Source: Modestobacter sp. VKM Ac-2985 (GTDB lineage Bacteria; Actinomycetota; Actinomycetes; Mycobacteriales; Geodermatophilaceae). Taken from it: 64,000 nucleotides of DNA. A program made the translations under genes and the position numbers. The notes beneath the pieces were generated by a model. It ran no database searches. It saw only the letters and a list, made by a program, of their open reading frames with translations, and was not told the origin of the DNA. Within the stretch, counting starts at the first letter, position 1. Each line of letters begins with the position of its first letter. Positions 38,881 through 50,107 of this stretch are shown here, one piece after another. The stretch covers positions 1 through 64,000 of the forward strand of contig NZ_JAPVBI010000004.1 of NCBI RefSeq assembly GCF_026967925.1. The letters run 5' to 3'.

Positions 38881-41223
38881 ATGGTCACGAACGCCGACAA
38901 CGGCCCTGCGCTCTGGCGCGACCCGGACATCCGGGCCGAGGACAGGGTGGCGGACCTCCTCCGCCGGATGACGCTGGAGGAGAAGATCGCCCAGCTCTAC
39001 GGCGTGTGGGTGGGCATCGACGCGACCGGGGGTGAGGTCGCCCCGCACCAGCACGAGATGGCCGCGGCGCCGGTGGACTGGGACGAGCTGATCCGCAGCG
39101 GACTCGGCCAGCTGACCAGGCCGTTCGGCACGGCACCGGTGGACCCGCTGGTGGGGGCCAAGGGGCTGGCGGAGAGCCAGCGGCAGATCATGGCCGCCGG
39201 CCGCTTCGGCATCCCCGCGCTGGTGCACGAGGAGTGCCTCACCGGGCTGGCCGCGTGGACGGCGACCGTCTTCCCCTCTCCGCTGTGCTGGGCGGCCAGC
39301 TTCGACCCGGAGCTCGTGCAGCGCATGGGCGCCCTCATCGGGGACAACATGCGCCGGCTCGGCGTCCACCAGGGGCTGGCCCCGGTGCTCGACGTCGCCC
39401 GCGACCTGCGCTGGGGCCGGGTCGAGGAGACCATGGGCGAGGACCCGCACCTGGTGGGCACGATCGGCAGCGCCTACGTCCGCGGCCTGGAGTCCAGCGG
39501 CATCGTCGCGACGCTCAAGCACTTCGTCGGCTACTCCGCCTCACGGGCCGGCCGCAACCTCGCGCCGGTCTCCGCCGGGCCGCGGGAGATCGCCGACGTG
39601 TTCCTCCCGCCGTTCGAGATGGCCCTCAAGGCCGGGGCGCGGTCGGTCATGAACTCCTACACCGACATCGACGGGGTGCCCTCGGCAGGGGACCCGGCAC
39701 TGCTGACGTCGCTGCTCCGCGAGGCCTACGGGTTCACCGGGACCGTCGTCGCCGACTACTTCTCGATCGCCTTCCTCCAGGCCCTGCACGGTGTCGCCGG
39801 CTCGCCGGGGGAGGCCGCCGGGCTCGCCCTCGAGGCCGGGATCGACGTGGAGCTGCCCACGGTGAGCTGCTTCGGCCAGCCCCTGGTCGACGCGGTCCGC
39901 AGCGGTGCGGTGGACGAGGCACTGGTCGACCGGGCGCTGCGCCGCGTGCTGCTGCAGAAGTGCGAGCTCGGCCTGCTCGACGCCGACTGGTCGCCGGACG
40001 CGCCGGCGGTCCTGGACGGGGCCGTCGCGCTCGACTCCGCCGAGTCGCGGGCAGTGGCCGGCGAGCTCGCCCGCCGCTCGACCGTGCTGTTGGCCAACGA
40101 CGGGACGCTGCCCCTGCGACCCGCGGCGAAGCTGGCGGTGGTGGGTCCCCGCGCCGACACCGCCCAGGCGATGCTCGGCTGCTACTCCTTCCCGATGCAC
40201 GTGGGCGTGCACCACCCGGACGTGGCGGTGGGCGTCGACATCCCGACGCTCGCCGAGGCGCTGAAGGCCGCGCCGGAGGCCTACGACGTCGTCGTGGCGC
40301 AGGGCTGCCCGGTGGTGGGCGGGGACGACGACTCGATCGCGGCCGCTGCGCGCGCTGCGGCCGAGGCCGACGTGTGCGTCGCCGTCCTCGGCGACCAGGC
40401 GGGCCTGTTCGGCAACGGCACCTCCGGTGAGGGCTGCGACGCCGTCGACCTCCGGCTCCCGGGCCGCCAGGAGGAGCTGCTGGAGGCGCTGCTGGCGACC
40501 GGCACCCCGGTGGTCCTCGTCCTGCTGGTCGGCCGTCCCTACGAGCTGTCCCGTCAGATCGACCGGCTCGCCGCGGTCGTGTGCGGCTTCTTCCCCGGCG
40601 AGGAGGGGGGCCCCGCCCTCGCCGACGTCCTCAGCGGACGGGTCTCCCCGTCGGGTCGGCTGCCGGTCAGCTTCCCCCGCACCGGCAGCAGCCAGCCCGG
40701 GACCTACCTCGCCGCGGCCCTCGGCCGGCTCACCGACGTGAGCAGTGTCGACCCGACGCCGCTGTTCCCGTTCGGGCACGGTCTGGGGTACGGCGCAGCG
40801 ACCTGGGGCGACGTCCGGCTGGGCACCGGCGCGGAGTGGGACACCGCCGGGACCAGCGAGGTGACGGTCGAGCTGCGCAACGACACCGACCGGGAGGTCA
40901 CCGAGGTGGTGCAGGTGTACCTGCACGACGTGGCCGCCGACGTGGTCCGGCCCGTGCAGGCACTGGTGGCCGCCCAGCGGGTCGACCTCGCGGCGGGCGG
41001 TGCGGCGACCGTGCGCTTCCGGCTGCACGCCGACCTCACCTCCTTCACGGGCCGCGACGGCGCACGCATCGTCGAGCCGGGCGAGGTGGAGCTCCGGGTG
41101 GGCGCGTCGAGCACCGACGTGCGGCAGGTCCTCCGGTGCACCCTCACCGGCAGCCGCCGCACCGTCGGGTTCGAGCGGCAGCTGCACCCCGAGACGGTGG
41201 TCGAGCAGCGGCACGGCGGCTGA
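38881..41223 (+). CDS. GH3 beta-xylosidase / beta-glucosidase
   Basis: The 780-residue enzyme has the GH3 N-terminal barrel (RVADLLRRMTLEEKIAQLYG, GIPALVHEECLTGLAAW, RWGRVEETMGEDPHLVG, KHFVGYSASRAGRN) with nucleophile Asp292 in VVADYFSI, the alpha/beta sandwich domain (STVLLANDGTLPLRPAAKLA) and a C-terminal fibronectin III-like domain ending near VELRVGASS. No signal peptide is seen, so it is cytoplasmic. With xylanase and esterase neighbours, release of xylose from xylo-oligosaccharides is the likely role; GH3 members also split glucosides. It begins 116 bases after the xylanase and overlaps the esterase start (TGATG). Confidence 0.9.
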   Translation: MVTNADNGPALWRDPDIRAEDRVADLLRRMTLEEKIAQLYGVWVGIDATGGEVAPHQHEMAAAPVDWDELIRSGLGQLTRPFGTAPVDPLVGAKGLAESQRQIMAAGRFGIPALVHEECLTGLAAWTATVFPSPLCWAASFDPELVQRMGALIGDNMRRLGVHQGLAPVLDVARDLRWGRVEETMGEDPHLVGTIGSAYVRGLESSGIVATLKHFVGYSASRAGRNLAPVSAGPREIADVFLPPFEMALKAGARSVMNSYTDIDGVPSAGDPALLTSLLREAYGFTGTVVADYFSIAFLQALHGVAGSPGEAAGLALEAGIDVELPTVSCFGQPLVDAVRSGAVDEALVDRALRRVLLQKCELGLLDADWSPDAPAVLDGAVALDSAESRAVAGELARRSTVLLANDGTLPLRPAAKLAVVGPRADTAQAMLGCYSFPMHVGVHHPDVAVGVDIPTLAEALKAAPEAYDVVVAQGCPVVGGDDDSIAAAARAAAEADVCVAVLGDQAGLFGNGTSGEGCDAVDLRLPGRQEELLEALLATGTPVVLVLLVGRPYELSRQIDRLAAVVCGFFPGEEGGPALADVLSGRVSPSGRLPVSFPRTGSSQPGTYLAAALGRLTDVSSVDPTPLFPFGHGLGYGAATWGDVRLGTGAEWDTAGTSEVTVELRNDTDREVTEVVQVYLHDVAADVVRPVQALVAAQRVDLAAGGAATVRFRLHADLTSFTGRDGARIVEPGEVELRVGASSTDVRQVLRCTLTGSRRTVGFERQLHPETVVEQRHGG

Positions 41224-42248
41224 TGCCGCACACCGACCTCCCCCTGGAGGAACTCCGGCGCTACACCCCGCACCTGCCCGCGCCGGAGGACCTCCAGGAC
41301 TTCTGGGACGCCACCCTGACGGAGGCCGGACAGTGGCCACTGGACGCGTCCTGGACACCGGTCGACTCCGGGCTGGTGACCGTCGAGACCTTCGACGTGT
41401 CGTTCGCCGGTGCGGGTGGCTCGCCGGTGCGCGCCTGGCTGCACCTGCCGGCCCGTGCGCTGCGCGGGGACGGGCGGTTGCCCGGGGTGGTCCAGTTCCA
41501 GGGCTACAACGGCGGCCGCGGGCTGCCGCACGAGCACGTCTTCTGGGCCTCGGCGGGGTTCGCCCACCTGGTGGTCGACACCCGTGGTCAGGGCAGCGGC
41601 TGGACGGTGGGGGACACCGGTGACCCGGTGGGCTCGGCCGCCGCGCAGCCGGGGTTCCTGACCCGGGGGGTGCTGTCGCCGCACGAGTACTACTACCGGC
41701 GGGTGTACACCGACGCCGTCCGGGCCCTGGACGTGCTGCGCGGCCATCCGGAGGTCGACGGCGACCGGGTCGCGGTGACCGGCACCAGCCAGGGCGGTGG
41801 GATCGCGCTGGCCGTCTCGGCGTTCGCGCCGGGGGTGCGGGCGGTCATGCCCGACGTGCCGTTCCTCTGCGACTTCCCACGTGCCACGCGCATCGCCCCG
41901 GGCGATCCGTACGGGGAGATCGTCCGGTACCTCAAGGCCCACCGCGACCACGGGGACCGCGTCTTCGCGACGTTGAGCTACTTCGACGCTGCGGTGCTCG
42001 CCCGCCGGGCCTCGGCTCCGGCCCTGTTCTCCGTGGCGCTCATGGACCAGATCTGCCCGCCGTCCACGGTGTTCGCGGCCTACCACGCGTACGGCGGCCC
42101 CAAGGAGATCCGGGTCTACCCGTACAACGACCACGAGGGCGGCGAGGTCCACCAGCAGCGGGAGCAGCTCACCTGGCTGCGCGACCTGCTCCGGGTGCCC
42201 GGCCCGGTGGTGGCCGAGCCGGCCACCACACACTCGAAGGGGAACTGA
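41223..42248 (+). CDS. axeA: Acetylxylan esterase, CE7 family
   Basis: The 341-residue alpha/beta hydrolase removes acetyl groups from xylo-oligosaccharides (CE7 enzymes also act on cephalosporin C). The family triad is complete: Ser189 in GTSQGG, Asp275 in ALMDQICPP and His304 in YNDHEGG. FQGYNGGRG forms the oxyanion loop and DTRGQG the usual CE7 motif. No signal peptide is present, matching a cytoplasmic role. ATG 41223 shares a base with the GH3 stop, and its own stop overlaps the GH51 start, so the four hydrolase genes form one operon. Confidence 0.93.
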   Translation: MPHTDLPLEELRRYTPHLPAPEDLQDFWDATLTEAGQWPLDASWTPVDSGLVTVETFDVSFAGAGGSPVRAWLHLPARALRGDGRLPGVVQFQGYNGGRGLPHEHVFWASAGFAHLVVDTRGQGSGWTVGDTGDPVGSAAAQPGFLTRGVLSPHEYYYRRVYTDAVRALDVLRGHPEVDGDRVAVTGTSQGGGIALAVSAFAPGVRAVMPDVPFLCDFPRATRIAPGDPYGEIVRYLKAHRDHGDRVFATLSYFDAAVLARRASAPALFSVALMDQICPPSTVFAAYHAYGGPKEIRVYPYNDHEGGEVHQQREQLTWLRDLLRVPGPVVAEPATTHSKGN

Positions 42249-43756
42249 TGCTCCGCGCACGTCTCACGCTGGACCCGGCGCGCTCGGTGGGCCCGGTGTC
42301 CCGGCGGCTCTTCGGCGCCTTCGTCGAGCACATGGGCCGTGGGGTGTACGGCGGCATCCACTCGCCGGAGCACCCGACGGCGGACGAGGACGGGTTCCGC
42401 CGGGACGTGATCGAGCTGGTCAGGGAGCTGGGGGTGACGACGGTCCGGTACCCCGGGGGCAACTTCGTCTCCGGTTTCCGGTGGGAGGACAGCGTCGGGC
42501 CGCGCAGCCAGCGCCCCGTGCGGCTCAACCTGGCCTGGCACAGCACGGAGACCAACGAGGTCGGCCTGCACGAGTTCGCCTCGTGGCTGGAGAAGGTCGA
42601 CGCCGAGCTGATGCTCGCGGTTAACCTCGGCACCCGAGGCACCCTCGAGGCGCTCGACCTGCTGGAGTACACCAACGTGCCCGCCGGCACGGCGCTCGCG
42701 GAGCAGCGGATCCGCAACGGGCGCGCGCAGCCGTTCGACGTGCGGATGTGGTGCCTGGGCAACGAGATGGACGGTCCCTGGCAGCTCGGCCAGCGGTCCG
42801 CCGAGGACTACGGCAAGCTCGCCGCCCAGACCGCCAAGGCCATGCGCCAGGTCGACCCCGACCTGGAGCTCGTCGCCTGCGGCTCCTCGGGCGCGGGCAT
42901 GCCCACCTTCGGGGAGTGGGAGCGGGTCGTGCTCACCCACGCCTACGACGACGTGGACTTCATCTCCTGCCACGCCTACTACGAGGAGAAGGACGGCGAC
43001 CTGGACTCGTTCCTGGCCTCCGCGACCGCCACCGACCACTTCATCGAGACGGTCGTCGCCACGGCCGACCACGTGGGGTCGGTGCGCAGGAGCTCGAAGC
43101 GGATGGAGATCTCCTTCGACGAGTGGAACGTCTGGTACGCCTCGAGGGTCCAGGCGGGCCTGCCGAAGCGGATCGACGACTGGCCGGTCGCGCCGGCCAT
43201 CAGCGAGGAGCCCTACACCGTGGCGGACGGAGTCGTCGTCGGGAACGTCCTGATGTCGCTGATCCGCCACGCGGACCGCGTGACCAGCGCCTCGATGGCC
43301 CAGCTGGTCAACGTGATCGCGCCGATCGCCGCCGAGCCGCAGGGGCCGGCGTGGCGCAAGTCGACGTTCTTCCCCTTCGCCACCACCGCCCGGCTGGCGC
43401 GTGGCACCGCCCTCCAGGTGGAGGTCGACGGCCCGGGCCACGTCACCGCCGAGCACGGTGAGGTGCCCCTGGTCGACGCTGCGGCCACCGCCGACGTCGA
43501 CGCGGGCGTGGCGGCGCTGTTCCTGGTGAACCGGTCGCAGACCGAGGACGCAGAGGTCTCCGTGGACGTGTCGGCGCTCGGCGTGGGCACCGTCGAGGAG
43601 GCGCTGACGCTGTCCGACCCGGACCCGCACGCCGCCAACACCAGCGCGCAGCCGGCGCGGGTCGGGTTGCGGCCGAACCTGCGGGTGACGGTGGCGGACG
43701 GCACCCTGCGCATCACGCTGCCGCCCGTCTCGTGGACGGCGGTGTCCCTGCGCTGA
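42248..43756 (+). CDS. GH51 alpha-L-arabinofuranosidase
   Basis: The 502-residue enzyme removes arabinose side groups from (arabino)xylo-oligosaccharides. GH51 marks are FGAFVEHMGRGVYGGIHSP, VRYPGGNFVSGFRWEDSVGP, the acid/base Glu173 in WCLGNEMDG and the nucleophile Glu292 in ISFDEWNVWY. A C-terminal beta-sandwich follows. It lacks a signal peptide. It is the last gene of the hydrolase operon (xylanase-GH3-CE7-GH51); the next gene runs in the opposite direction with stops 57 bases apart. No arabinose catabolic genes are seen in the window. Confidence 0.94.
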   Translation: MLRARLTLDPARSVGPVSRRLFGAFVEHMGRGVYGGIHSPEHPTADEDGFRRDVIELVRELGVTTVRYPGGNFVSGFRWEDSVGPRSQRPVRLNLAWHSTETNEVGLHEFASWLEKVDAELMLAVNLGTRGTLEALDLLEYTNVPAGTALAEQRIRNGRAQPFDVRMWCLGNEMDGPWQLGQRSAEDYGKLAAQTAKAMRQVDPDLELVACGSSGAGMPTFGEWERVVLTHAYDDVDFISCHAYYEEKDGDLDSFLASATATDHFIETVVATADHVGSVRRSSKRMEISFDEWNVWYASRVQAGLPKRIDDWPVAPAISEEPYTVADGVVVGNVLMSLIRHADRVTSASMAQLVNVIAPIAAEPQGPAWRKSTFFPFATTARLARGTALQVEVDGPGHVTAEHGEVPLVDAAATADVDAGVAALFLVNRSQTEDAEVSVDVSALGVGTVEEALTLSDPDPHAANTSAQPARVGLRPNLRVTVADGTLRITLPPVSWTAVSLR

Positions 43757-43813
43757 GCACGGCCGCCGGGACCTGCGAGGGCGGGCAGTCCCGGCGCCCG
43801 GCCTCCCGGGGGC

Positions 43814-44800
43814 TCAGCTGGGGCGGGCGGTGGACGCCCGGAGCACCAGGTGCGTGGCCAGCTCGACCCGCTGGGTCTCCAGCCGGGCGCCGGTGATGAG
43901 GTCGTGGAGCATGCGGCCGGCCATGCGCCCCATGTCGGCCAGGGGTTGCCGCACGGTGGTCAGCGGCGGTGAGGACCACCGGGCCATCGGCAGGTCGTCG
44001 AAGCCGATCACGCTCACGTCGCCCGGTACGGACAGGCCGGCCTTGCGTGCGGCCTCCAGCACGCCGAAGGCCTGCTCGTCGCTGCCGGCGAAGACGGCGG
44101 TGGGGCGATCGGTCAGCCCCAGCACCACCTGCGCCTGCTCGTACCCGCCCGCGTGGTGGAAGTTGCCGTGCCGGACCAGCGCCGGGTCGAAGGGGATGCC
44201 GGCCCGATCGAGGGCCGCCCGGTAGCCGTCGATGCGTGCCCGGCTGCAGAGGTAGTCCTCCGGCCCGCCGATCACGGCGATCCGGCGGTGCCCGAGCTCG
44301 ATCAGGTGGTCGGTCGCGGCGAGGCCGCCGGACCAGTTGGTGGCACCGACGCTGGGCACCTCCTGACCGGGCGTGTCGACCGGGTCGATGACGACGACCG
44401 GCAGCTTGCCGCCGCCCAGCCGCCGCTGGTCGGCCGCGGTCAGGCGGGAGGTGACCACGATGGCGCCCTGGCGACCCCCGGTGATCAGCTCCTGGACCCA
44501 GTCCCCGGCGGAGGACCGGGTCGTGACCACGACCTCGAGGTCGGCCTCGGTCACGCCCCGCAGGATCTCCATCGCCCACGGGCTGTCCAGCGCGGTGAAG
44601 ACCACGTCGACGAGTGGGCGGGCCGGCGGCCTGGGCGACAGGGGGACGTACTCGTACTGCTCGAGGACCTGCTGGACGTGTGCCCGGGTGGCGGCCGCGA
44701 CGTCCTGCTTGCCGTTGAGCACCTTGGACACCGTCGGCAAGGACACCCCCGCTGCGGCGGCGATCACCGCCAGGGTGGGTCGGTTCGGCTGCTGTGTCAC
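43814..44800 (-). CDS. LacI family regulator of the xylose genes (2)
   Basis: The 328-residue protein has the LacI HTH LAVIAAAAGVSLPTVSKVLN with NGKQDVAAATRAHVQQVLEQ and hinge YVPLSPRPPARPL, then an effector domain (VVFTALDSPWAMEILRGVTE, GHRRIAVIGGPEDYLCSRAR, VIGFDDLPMARWSSPPLTTV). GTG 44800 is preceded by AGGAGG at 6 bases on the minus strand, which decides it over the longer open frame to 45001. It diverges from xylA across 462 bases that hold a good promoter and a CGAAA/TTTCG palindrome, so it probably represses xylAB and its own gene. Xylose is the likely inducer (inference). Confidence 0.9.
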   Translation of the reverse strand: MTQQPNRPTLAVIAAAAGVSLPTVSKVLNGKQDVAAATRAHVQQVLEQYEYVPLSPRPPARPLVDVVFTALDSPWAMEILRGVTEADLEVVVTTRSSAGDWVQELITGGRQGAIVVTSRLTAADQRRLGGGKLPVVVIDPVDTPGQEVPSVGATNWSGGLAATDHLIELGHRRIAVIGGPEDYLCSRARIDGYRAALDRAGIPFDPALVRHGNFHHAGGYEQAQVVLGLTDRPTAVFAGSDEQAFGVLEAARKAGLSVPGDVSVIGFDDLPMARWSSPPLTTVRQPLADMGRMAGRMLHDLITGARLETQRVELATHLVLRASTARPS

Positions 44801-44886
44801 GGGGCCTCCTGGGTCGTGCCGCGATGCCTGGCCCGGCTGGACGCCGGGTGCCGGCCCGGGTGATCGTAACTTCGACCCGCTTTTCT

Positions 44887-44899
44887 CGAAAGAGTTTCG
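44887..44899. promoter_or_regulatory. CGAAA-GAG-TTTCG palindrome, candidate LacI-type operator
   Basis: A perfect 5-bp inverted repeat with a 3-base centre lies 87 bases upstream of the LacI start on its promoter side. CGAAA/TTTCG inverted repeats are the type of site bound by xylan-linked LacI regulators such as BxlR of Streptomyces, which I recall as CGAA-N-TTCG. Single half sites recur near the xylA promoter. Confidence 0.5.
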
Positions 44900-45022
44900 G
44901 AGCCTGTGCACCCGCAGGGGTCCTCGGCGTGCCTCTCGGCCGCGACGGAGGCGATCGAACGGCGGGCGGAGTGGGGGTCTGCCTCGGTGGCGTCCGCGCA
45001 TTGACGGGTTCGAGTGGCGCCG

Positions 45023-45051
45023 TTGACACGGAACTCACCGCGTCTTACGTT
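45023..45051 (+). promoter_or_regulatory. Promoter of xylA
   Basis: TTGACA (45023-45028) and TACGTT (45046-45051) are separated by exactly 17 bases, a near-consensus housekeeping promoter and the best one in the window. Transcription should begin around 45058. The CGAAA half site directly after the -10 box suggests repression by the adjacent LacI protein. Confidence 0.72.
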
Positions 45052-45262
45052 GTCGAAAACCGCCCGCAACTTTCGGGCCGCACTGCTGGAACGGTAGGTC
45101 GATCGGGGTCGCTGACTCCCGGCCGGCCGGCGGGGTGACACTGTCGGTGTCGTCCTCGCCGGCGAGGAACTGATCGCCCGTCGCAGCACCCGCCGGCTCG
45201 GTCCCACGCCGTCCGGCGGGGACGTCGTCTCCTGCTCCAGAGTCCTTGAGAGGAACCGCCCG

Positions 45263-46453
45263 ATGCCCGATCTCACGCCCACCCGCGAGGACAAGTTCAC
45301 CTTCGGCCTGTGGACCGTCGGCTGGCCGGCCGCGGACCCGTTCGGCACCGCCACCCGTGAGCCGGTGGACGTCGTCGAGTCGGTGCACCGCCTCGCCGAG
45401 ATCGGTGCCTACGGCGTCACCTTCCACGACGACGACGTGATCCCCTTCGGCAGCGACACCGCTGCCCGGGACGCGCACATCAAGCGCTTCCGCGCCGCGA
45501 TCGACGAGACCGGCCTGGTCGTCCCGATGGTGACCACCAACCTGTTCACCCACCCGGTGTTCAAGGAGGGTGGCCTGACCGCCAACGACCGCGAAGTGCG
45601 TCGCTATGCGATGCGCAAGGTCATGCGGAACATGGACCTGGCGGCCGAGCTGGGCGCGCAGACCTACGTGCTGTGGGGCGGCCGTGAGGGCGCCGAGGTC
45701 GACATGGCCAAGGACCTGATCGCCGCGCTGGACCGCTACGCCGAGTCCATCGACACCCTGGCCGCCTACTCGGAGGCCCGCGGCTACGGCCTGAAGTTCG
45801 CCCTGGAGCCCAAGCCGAACGAGCCCCGCGGCGACATCTTCCTGCCCACGATCGGGCACGCCCTGGGCTTCATCGCCAAGCTCGAGCACTCGCACCTGGT
45901 GGGCCTGAACCCGGAGACCGGGCACGAGCAGATGGCGAACCTGAACTTCACCCACGGCATCGCCGAGGCGCTGTGGGCCGGCAAGCTGTTCCACATCGAC
46001 CTCAACGGCCAGCACGGCCCGAAGTTCGACCAGGACCTGGTCTTCGGTCACGGCGACCTGCTGCAGGCCTTCTCCACCGTCGACCTGCTGGAGAACGGCG
46101 GCGTCGACGGCGCCCCGGCCTACGACGGCCCGCGGCACTTCGACTACAAGCCGCTGCGCACCGAGGACATGGACGGCGTGTGGCGCTCGGCCGCGGCCAA
46201 CATCCGCACCTACCTGCTGCTCAAGGAGCGCGCCGCGGCGTTCCGGGCCGACCCGGAGGTGCAGGAGGCGCTGGCCGCTGCGCGGGTGCCCGAGCTGCGC
46301 CAGCCCACCCTCGCCGCCGGCGAGACCTTCGAGGACCTGCTGGCCGACCGCTCCGCGTTCGAGGACTTCGACGCCGAGGCCGTGGCCAAGCGCGGTGCGG
46401 GCGTCGTCCGGGTCGACCAGCTGATGATCGAGCACCTGCTCGGCGCCCGCTGA
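45263..46453 (+). CDS. xylA: Xylose isomerase
   Basis: The enzyme converts D-xylose to D-xylulose in the cytoplasm. The 396-residue length and motifs fit the actinobacterial class I type: [15 protein letters not shown], catalytic His55 in [26 protein letters not shown], the metal-binding [14 protein letters not shown] and [20 protein letters not shown] with [18 protein letters not shown] 45263 has GAGAGGA upstream. It is followed after 37 bases by xylB and has its own strong promoter. The coding sequence keeps the local base bias, with no sign of recent transfer. Confidence 0.97.
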   Translation: MPDLTPTREDKFTFGLWTVGWPAADPFGTATREPVDVVESVHRLAEIGAYGVTFHDDDVIPFGSDTAARDAHIKRFRAAIDETGLVVPMVTTNLFTHPVFKEGGLTANDREVRRYAMRKVMRNMDLAAELGAQTYVLWGGREGAEVDMAKDLIAALDRYAESIDTLAAYSEARGYGLKFALEPKPNEPRGDIFLPTIGHALGFIAKLEHSHLVGLNPETGHEQMANLNFTHGIAEALWAGKLFHIDLNGQHGPKFDQDLVFGHGDLLQAFSTVDLLENGGVDGAPAYDGPRHFDYKPLRTEDMDGVWRSAAANIRTYLLLKERAAAFRADPEVQEALAAARVPELRQPTLAAGETFEDLLADRSAFEDFDAEAVAKRGAGVVRVDQLMIEHLLGAR

Positions 46454-46490
46454 GCTGACCGGCGACCGCAGAGAGCAGCAGGAGCAGGTC

Positions 46491-47912
46491 ATGACACTGG
46501 TGGCGGGGGTCGACTCGTCGACCCAGTCGTGCAAGGTCGTCGTCCGGGACGCCGAGACGGGTCGTCTGGTCCGGGAGGGCAGGGCGAGCCACCCGGAGGG
46601 CACCGAGGTCGACCCCGCCGCCTGGGAGGCGGCGCTGCGGACGGCGATCGACGAGGCCGGTGGCCTCGCCGACGTCGCCGCGGTCGCCGTCGGCGGGCAG
46701 CAGCACGGGATGGTGTGCCTGGACTCCGACGGCGAGGTCGTCCGTCCGGCGCTGCTGTGGAACGACACCCGCTCCGCCCAGGCCGCCACCGACCTCACCG
46801 CCGAGCTCGGCGGCGGGCAGGCGTGGGCCGACGCCGTCGGCCTGGTGCCGGTGGCGTCGTTCACCGTCACCAAGCTGCGCTGGCTGGCCGAGCACGAGCC
46901 GGAGAACGCGGCCCGGACGGCGGCGGTCTGCCTCCCGCACGACTGGCTCACCTGGCGGCTGGCCGGCTCGTCCGGACTGGACGCCCTGGTCACCGACCGG
47001 GGCGACGCCAGCGGCACCGGCTACTGGTCCCCGTTCACCGGGGAGTACCGGACCGACCTGCTGGAGCGGGCGTTCGGCGGCCGCACCCCGGTGCTGCCCC
47101 GTGTCCTCGGCCCGGCCGACCGGGCCGGCGTCGTGGCGGCGGGTGCGCTCGCCGCCGACGGCGGCGCCGTCCTCGGTCCGGGGACCGGCGACAACGCCGC
47201 CGCGGCGCTCGGCATCAACGCCGAGCCCGGCGACGTCGTCCTCTCCATCGGCACCTCCGGTGTCGTCTCCACCGTCTCCACCACCCCGTCGGCCGACCCG
47301 AGCGGCACCGTCGCCGGGTTCGCCGACGCCACCGGCAACTTCCTGCCCCTGGTCGTCACGCTCAACGCCGCCCGGGTGCTGGACGCGACGGCCCGCCTCC
47401 TCGGGGTGGACCACGACGAGCTGTCCCGGCTGGCGCTGACCGCGCCCGCCGGCTCCGGCGGCCTGGTCCTGGTCCCCTTCCTGGAGGGGGAGCGGACGCC
47501 GGACAAGCCGCACGCCACCGGTGCGCTGCACGGGCTGACCCTGTCGACGGCCGATCCCGCGCACCTGGCGCGCGCCGCGGTGGAGGGGCTGCTGTGCGGC
47601 CTGGCCGACGGGCTCGAGGCGATCGCCGCCCAGGGCAACCCGGTGCGCCGGGTGCTCCTGGTCGGTGGCGGCGCGCGCTCCGAGGCAGTGCGCCGGCTGG
47701 CCCCTGCGGTGCTCGGCGTGCCGGTGCTGGTGCCGCCGCCGGGGGAGTACGTCGCCGACGGTGCCGCCCGCCAGGCGGCGTGGGTGCTCGCCGGTGGGGA
47801 CGCCCCGCCGACCTGGCCCGCCACCAGCACGCAGACCTACCAGGCGGACCCGGTCCCGTTCGTGCGCGAGCGGTACGCCGAGGTCCGGGAGATGACCGCC
47901 GACCGCGGGTGA
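46491..47912 (+). CDS. xylB: Xylulokinase
   Basis: The enzyme phosphorylates D-xylulose to xylulose 5-phosphate for the pentose phosphate pathway. The 473-residue FGGY kinase starts with [20 protein letters not shown], has [29 protein letters not shown] and [11 protein letters not shown] for substrate contact, the catalytic Asp near 234 in [12 protein letters not shown] and the C-terminal ATP site [21 protein letters not shown] 46491 follows AGGAGCAG. It belongs to the xylA operon, with the ABC ATPase gene 104 bases downstream. Confidence 0.96.
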   Translation: MTLVAGVDSSTQSCKVVVRDAETGRLVREGRASHPEGTEVDPAAWEAALRTAIDEAGGLADVAAVAVGGQQHGMVCLDSDGEVVRPALLWNDTRSAQAATDLTAELGGGQAWADAVGLVPVASFTVTKLRWLAEHEPENAARTAAVCLPHDWLTWRLAGSSGLDALVTDRGDASGTGYWSPFTGEYRTDLLERAFGGRTPVLPRVLGPADRAGVVAAGALAADGGAVLGPGTGDNAAAALGINAEPGDVVLSIGTSGVVSTVSTTPSADPSGTVAGFADATGNFLPLVVTLNAARVLDATARLLGVDHDELSRLALTAPAGSGGLVLVPFLEGERTPDKPHATGALHGLTLSTADPAHLARAAVEGLLCGLADGLEAIAAQGNPVRRVLLVGGGARSEAVRRLAPAVLGVPVLVPPPGEYVADGAARQAAWVLAGGDAPPTWPATSTQTYQADPVPFVRERYAEVREMTADRG

Positions 47913-48016
47913 GCTCCCGACGCCGCCGCGAGGCGGTGGAACATGCACGGCACCACCACGTCCACGGCACCACCCACTCGGATCGTCCGGCACGTTCCTG
48001 CCGGTAGGAGGACACC

Positions 48017-49080
<1,064 letters not shown>

Positions 49081-49084
<4 letters not shown>

Positions 49085-49998
49085 CGGTCCTCCCCACCGG
49101 AGAGCAGTTCACCCTCCGCTGCGCCGGCGCTGAGGCGACCGTGGTCGAGGTCGGCGGCGGGCTGCGCTCCTACCAGGCCGCCGGCCGGGCCCTCGTGGAC
49201 GGCTACGCGGAGCACGAGATGGCCGACGTCGTCCGGGGGCACGTGCTCGTGCCCTGGCCGAACCGGCTGGCCGACGGCTGCTACACCTGGGACGGCCAGG
49301 AGCACCGGACGCCGCTGACCGAGCCGGAGCAGGCCAACGCGATCCACGGCCTGGTGCGCTTCTCGGCCTGGCAGGTGGTCGACCGGAGCAGCGACGCCAT
49401 CACGCTGGAGCACCTGCTGCACCCCCAGCCCGGCTACCCGTTCGCGCTGCGCCTCCAGGTGGCCTACGAGCTGTCGACCGAGGGGCTGCGGGTCACCACG
49501 ACCGCCGTCAACGAGGGGGCGGTCGCACTGCCCTACGGCGAGGGGCACCACCCCTACCTGGCCGCCGGGCCAGGGCTGCTCGTGGACGACTGCGTGCTGG
49601 ACGCGCCGGGGCGGACCCGGCTGGAGACCGACCGGCGGGGGATCCCCACCGGTTCGGTGCCGGTGGCCGGTACCCCCTATGACCTGCGCGGCGGCCGGGC
49701 GGTCGGGGACCTGGTCATCGACCACGCCTTCACCGACCTCGAGCGGGACGCCGACGGGCTGGCCTGGGTGCGGTTCACCGGCCCGGACGGGCGTGGCGCT
49801 GCGCTCTGGCTGGACGCGGCCTACAGCCACCTGCAGCTGTTCACCGGCGACGTGGTGCCCGAGCCGCGCCGCCGGCAGGGTCTGGCGGTCGAGCCGATGA
49901 CCTGCCCGCCGAACGCCTTCGCCACCGGGGAGTCGGTGATCCGCCTGGAGCCGGGGGAGTCCACCACGGCCACCTGGGGCCTCACGCCCCTGGGCTGA
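49081..49998 (+). CDS. Aldose 1-epimerase family protein
   Basis: The protein of 305 residues should interconvert alpha and beta anomers of aldoses such as xylose, feeding XylA. The galactose-mutarotase fold motifs are present: ANAIHGLVRFSAW with a substrate His, the catalytic His in YGEGHHPYLAAGPG, IDHAFTDLER, and the catalytic Glu in GLAVEPMTCPPNAFATGE. No signal peptide is seen. It is the last gene of the xylose operon, starting at ATG 49081 inside the ATPase stop, and is followed by a hairpin. Confidence 0.9.
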
Positions 49999-50007
49999 GC
50001 CGATCGA

Positions 50008-50040
50008 CCACCTCTCCCGCCGCCGGAGCGGGAGAGGTGG
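50008..50040. terminator. 13-bp hairpin ending the xylose operon
   Basis: CCACCTCTCCCGC (50008-50020) pairs exactly with GCGGGAGAGGTGG (50028-50040) around a 7-base loop, 10 bases after the epimerase stop. There is no T tract. It marks the right border of the xylan/xylose island. Confidence 0.75.
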
Positions 50041-50107
50041 CACGGGCTCCGTAGACTCGATCGAGGTGTGCGGCGACCCGTGCACCGCATCGATCGAGGA
50101 GAGTGTT

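Larger units (their letters stand above)
44801..45262. promoter_or_regulatory. Regulatory region between the LacI gene and xylA
   Basis: No gene is supported in these 462 bases; the open frames here are not backed by ribosome sites or family motifs. The region contains the palindrome at 44887-44899, the xylA promoter at 45023-45051 and, just after its -10 box, GTCGAAAACC and CAACTTTCGGG half sites (45052-45080). The xylA leader would be about 200 bases long. Confidence 0.75.

Noticed and set aside
44794..45138. Small gene between the LacI gene and xylA
   Set aside because: The 114-codon frame overlaps the LacI start and the xylA promoter, has no ribosome site and no protein pattern.
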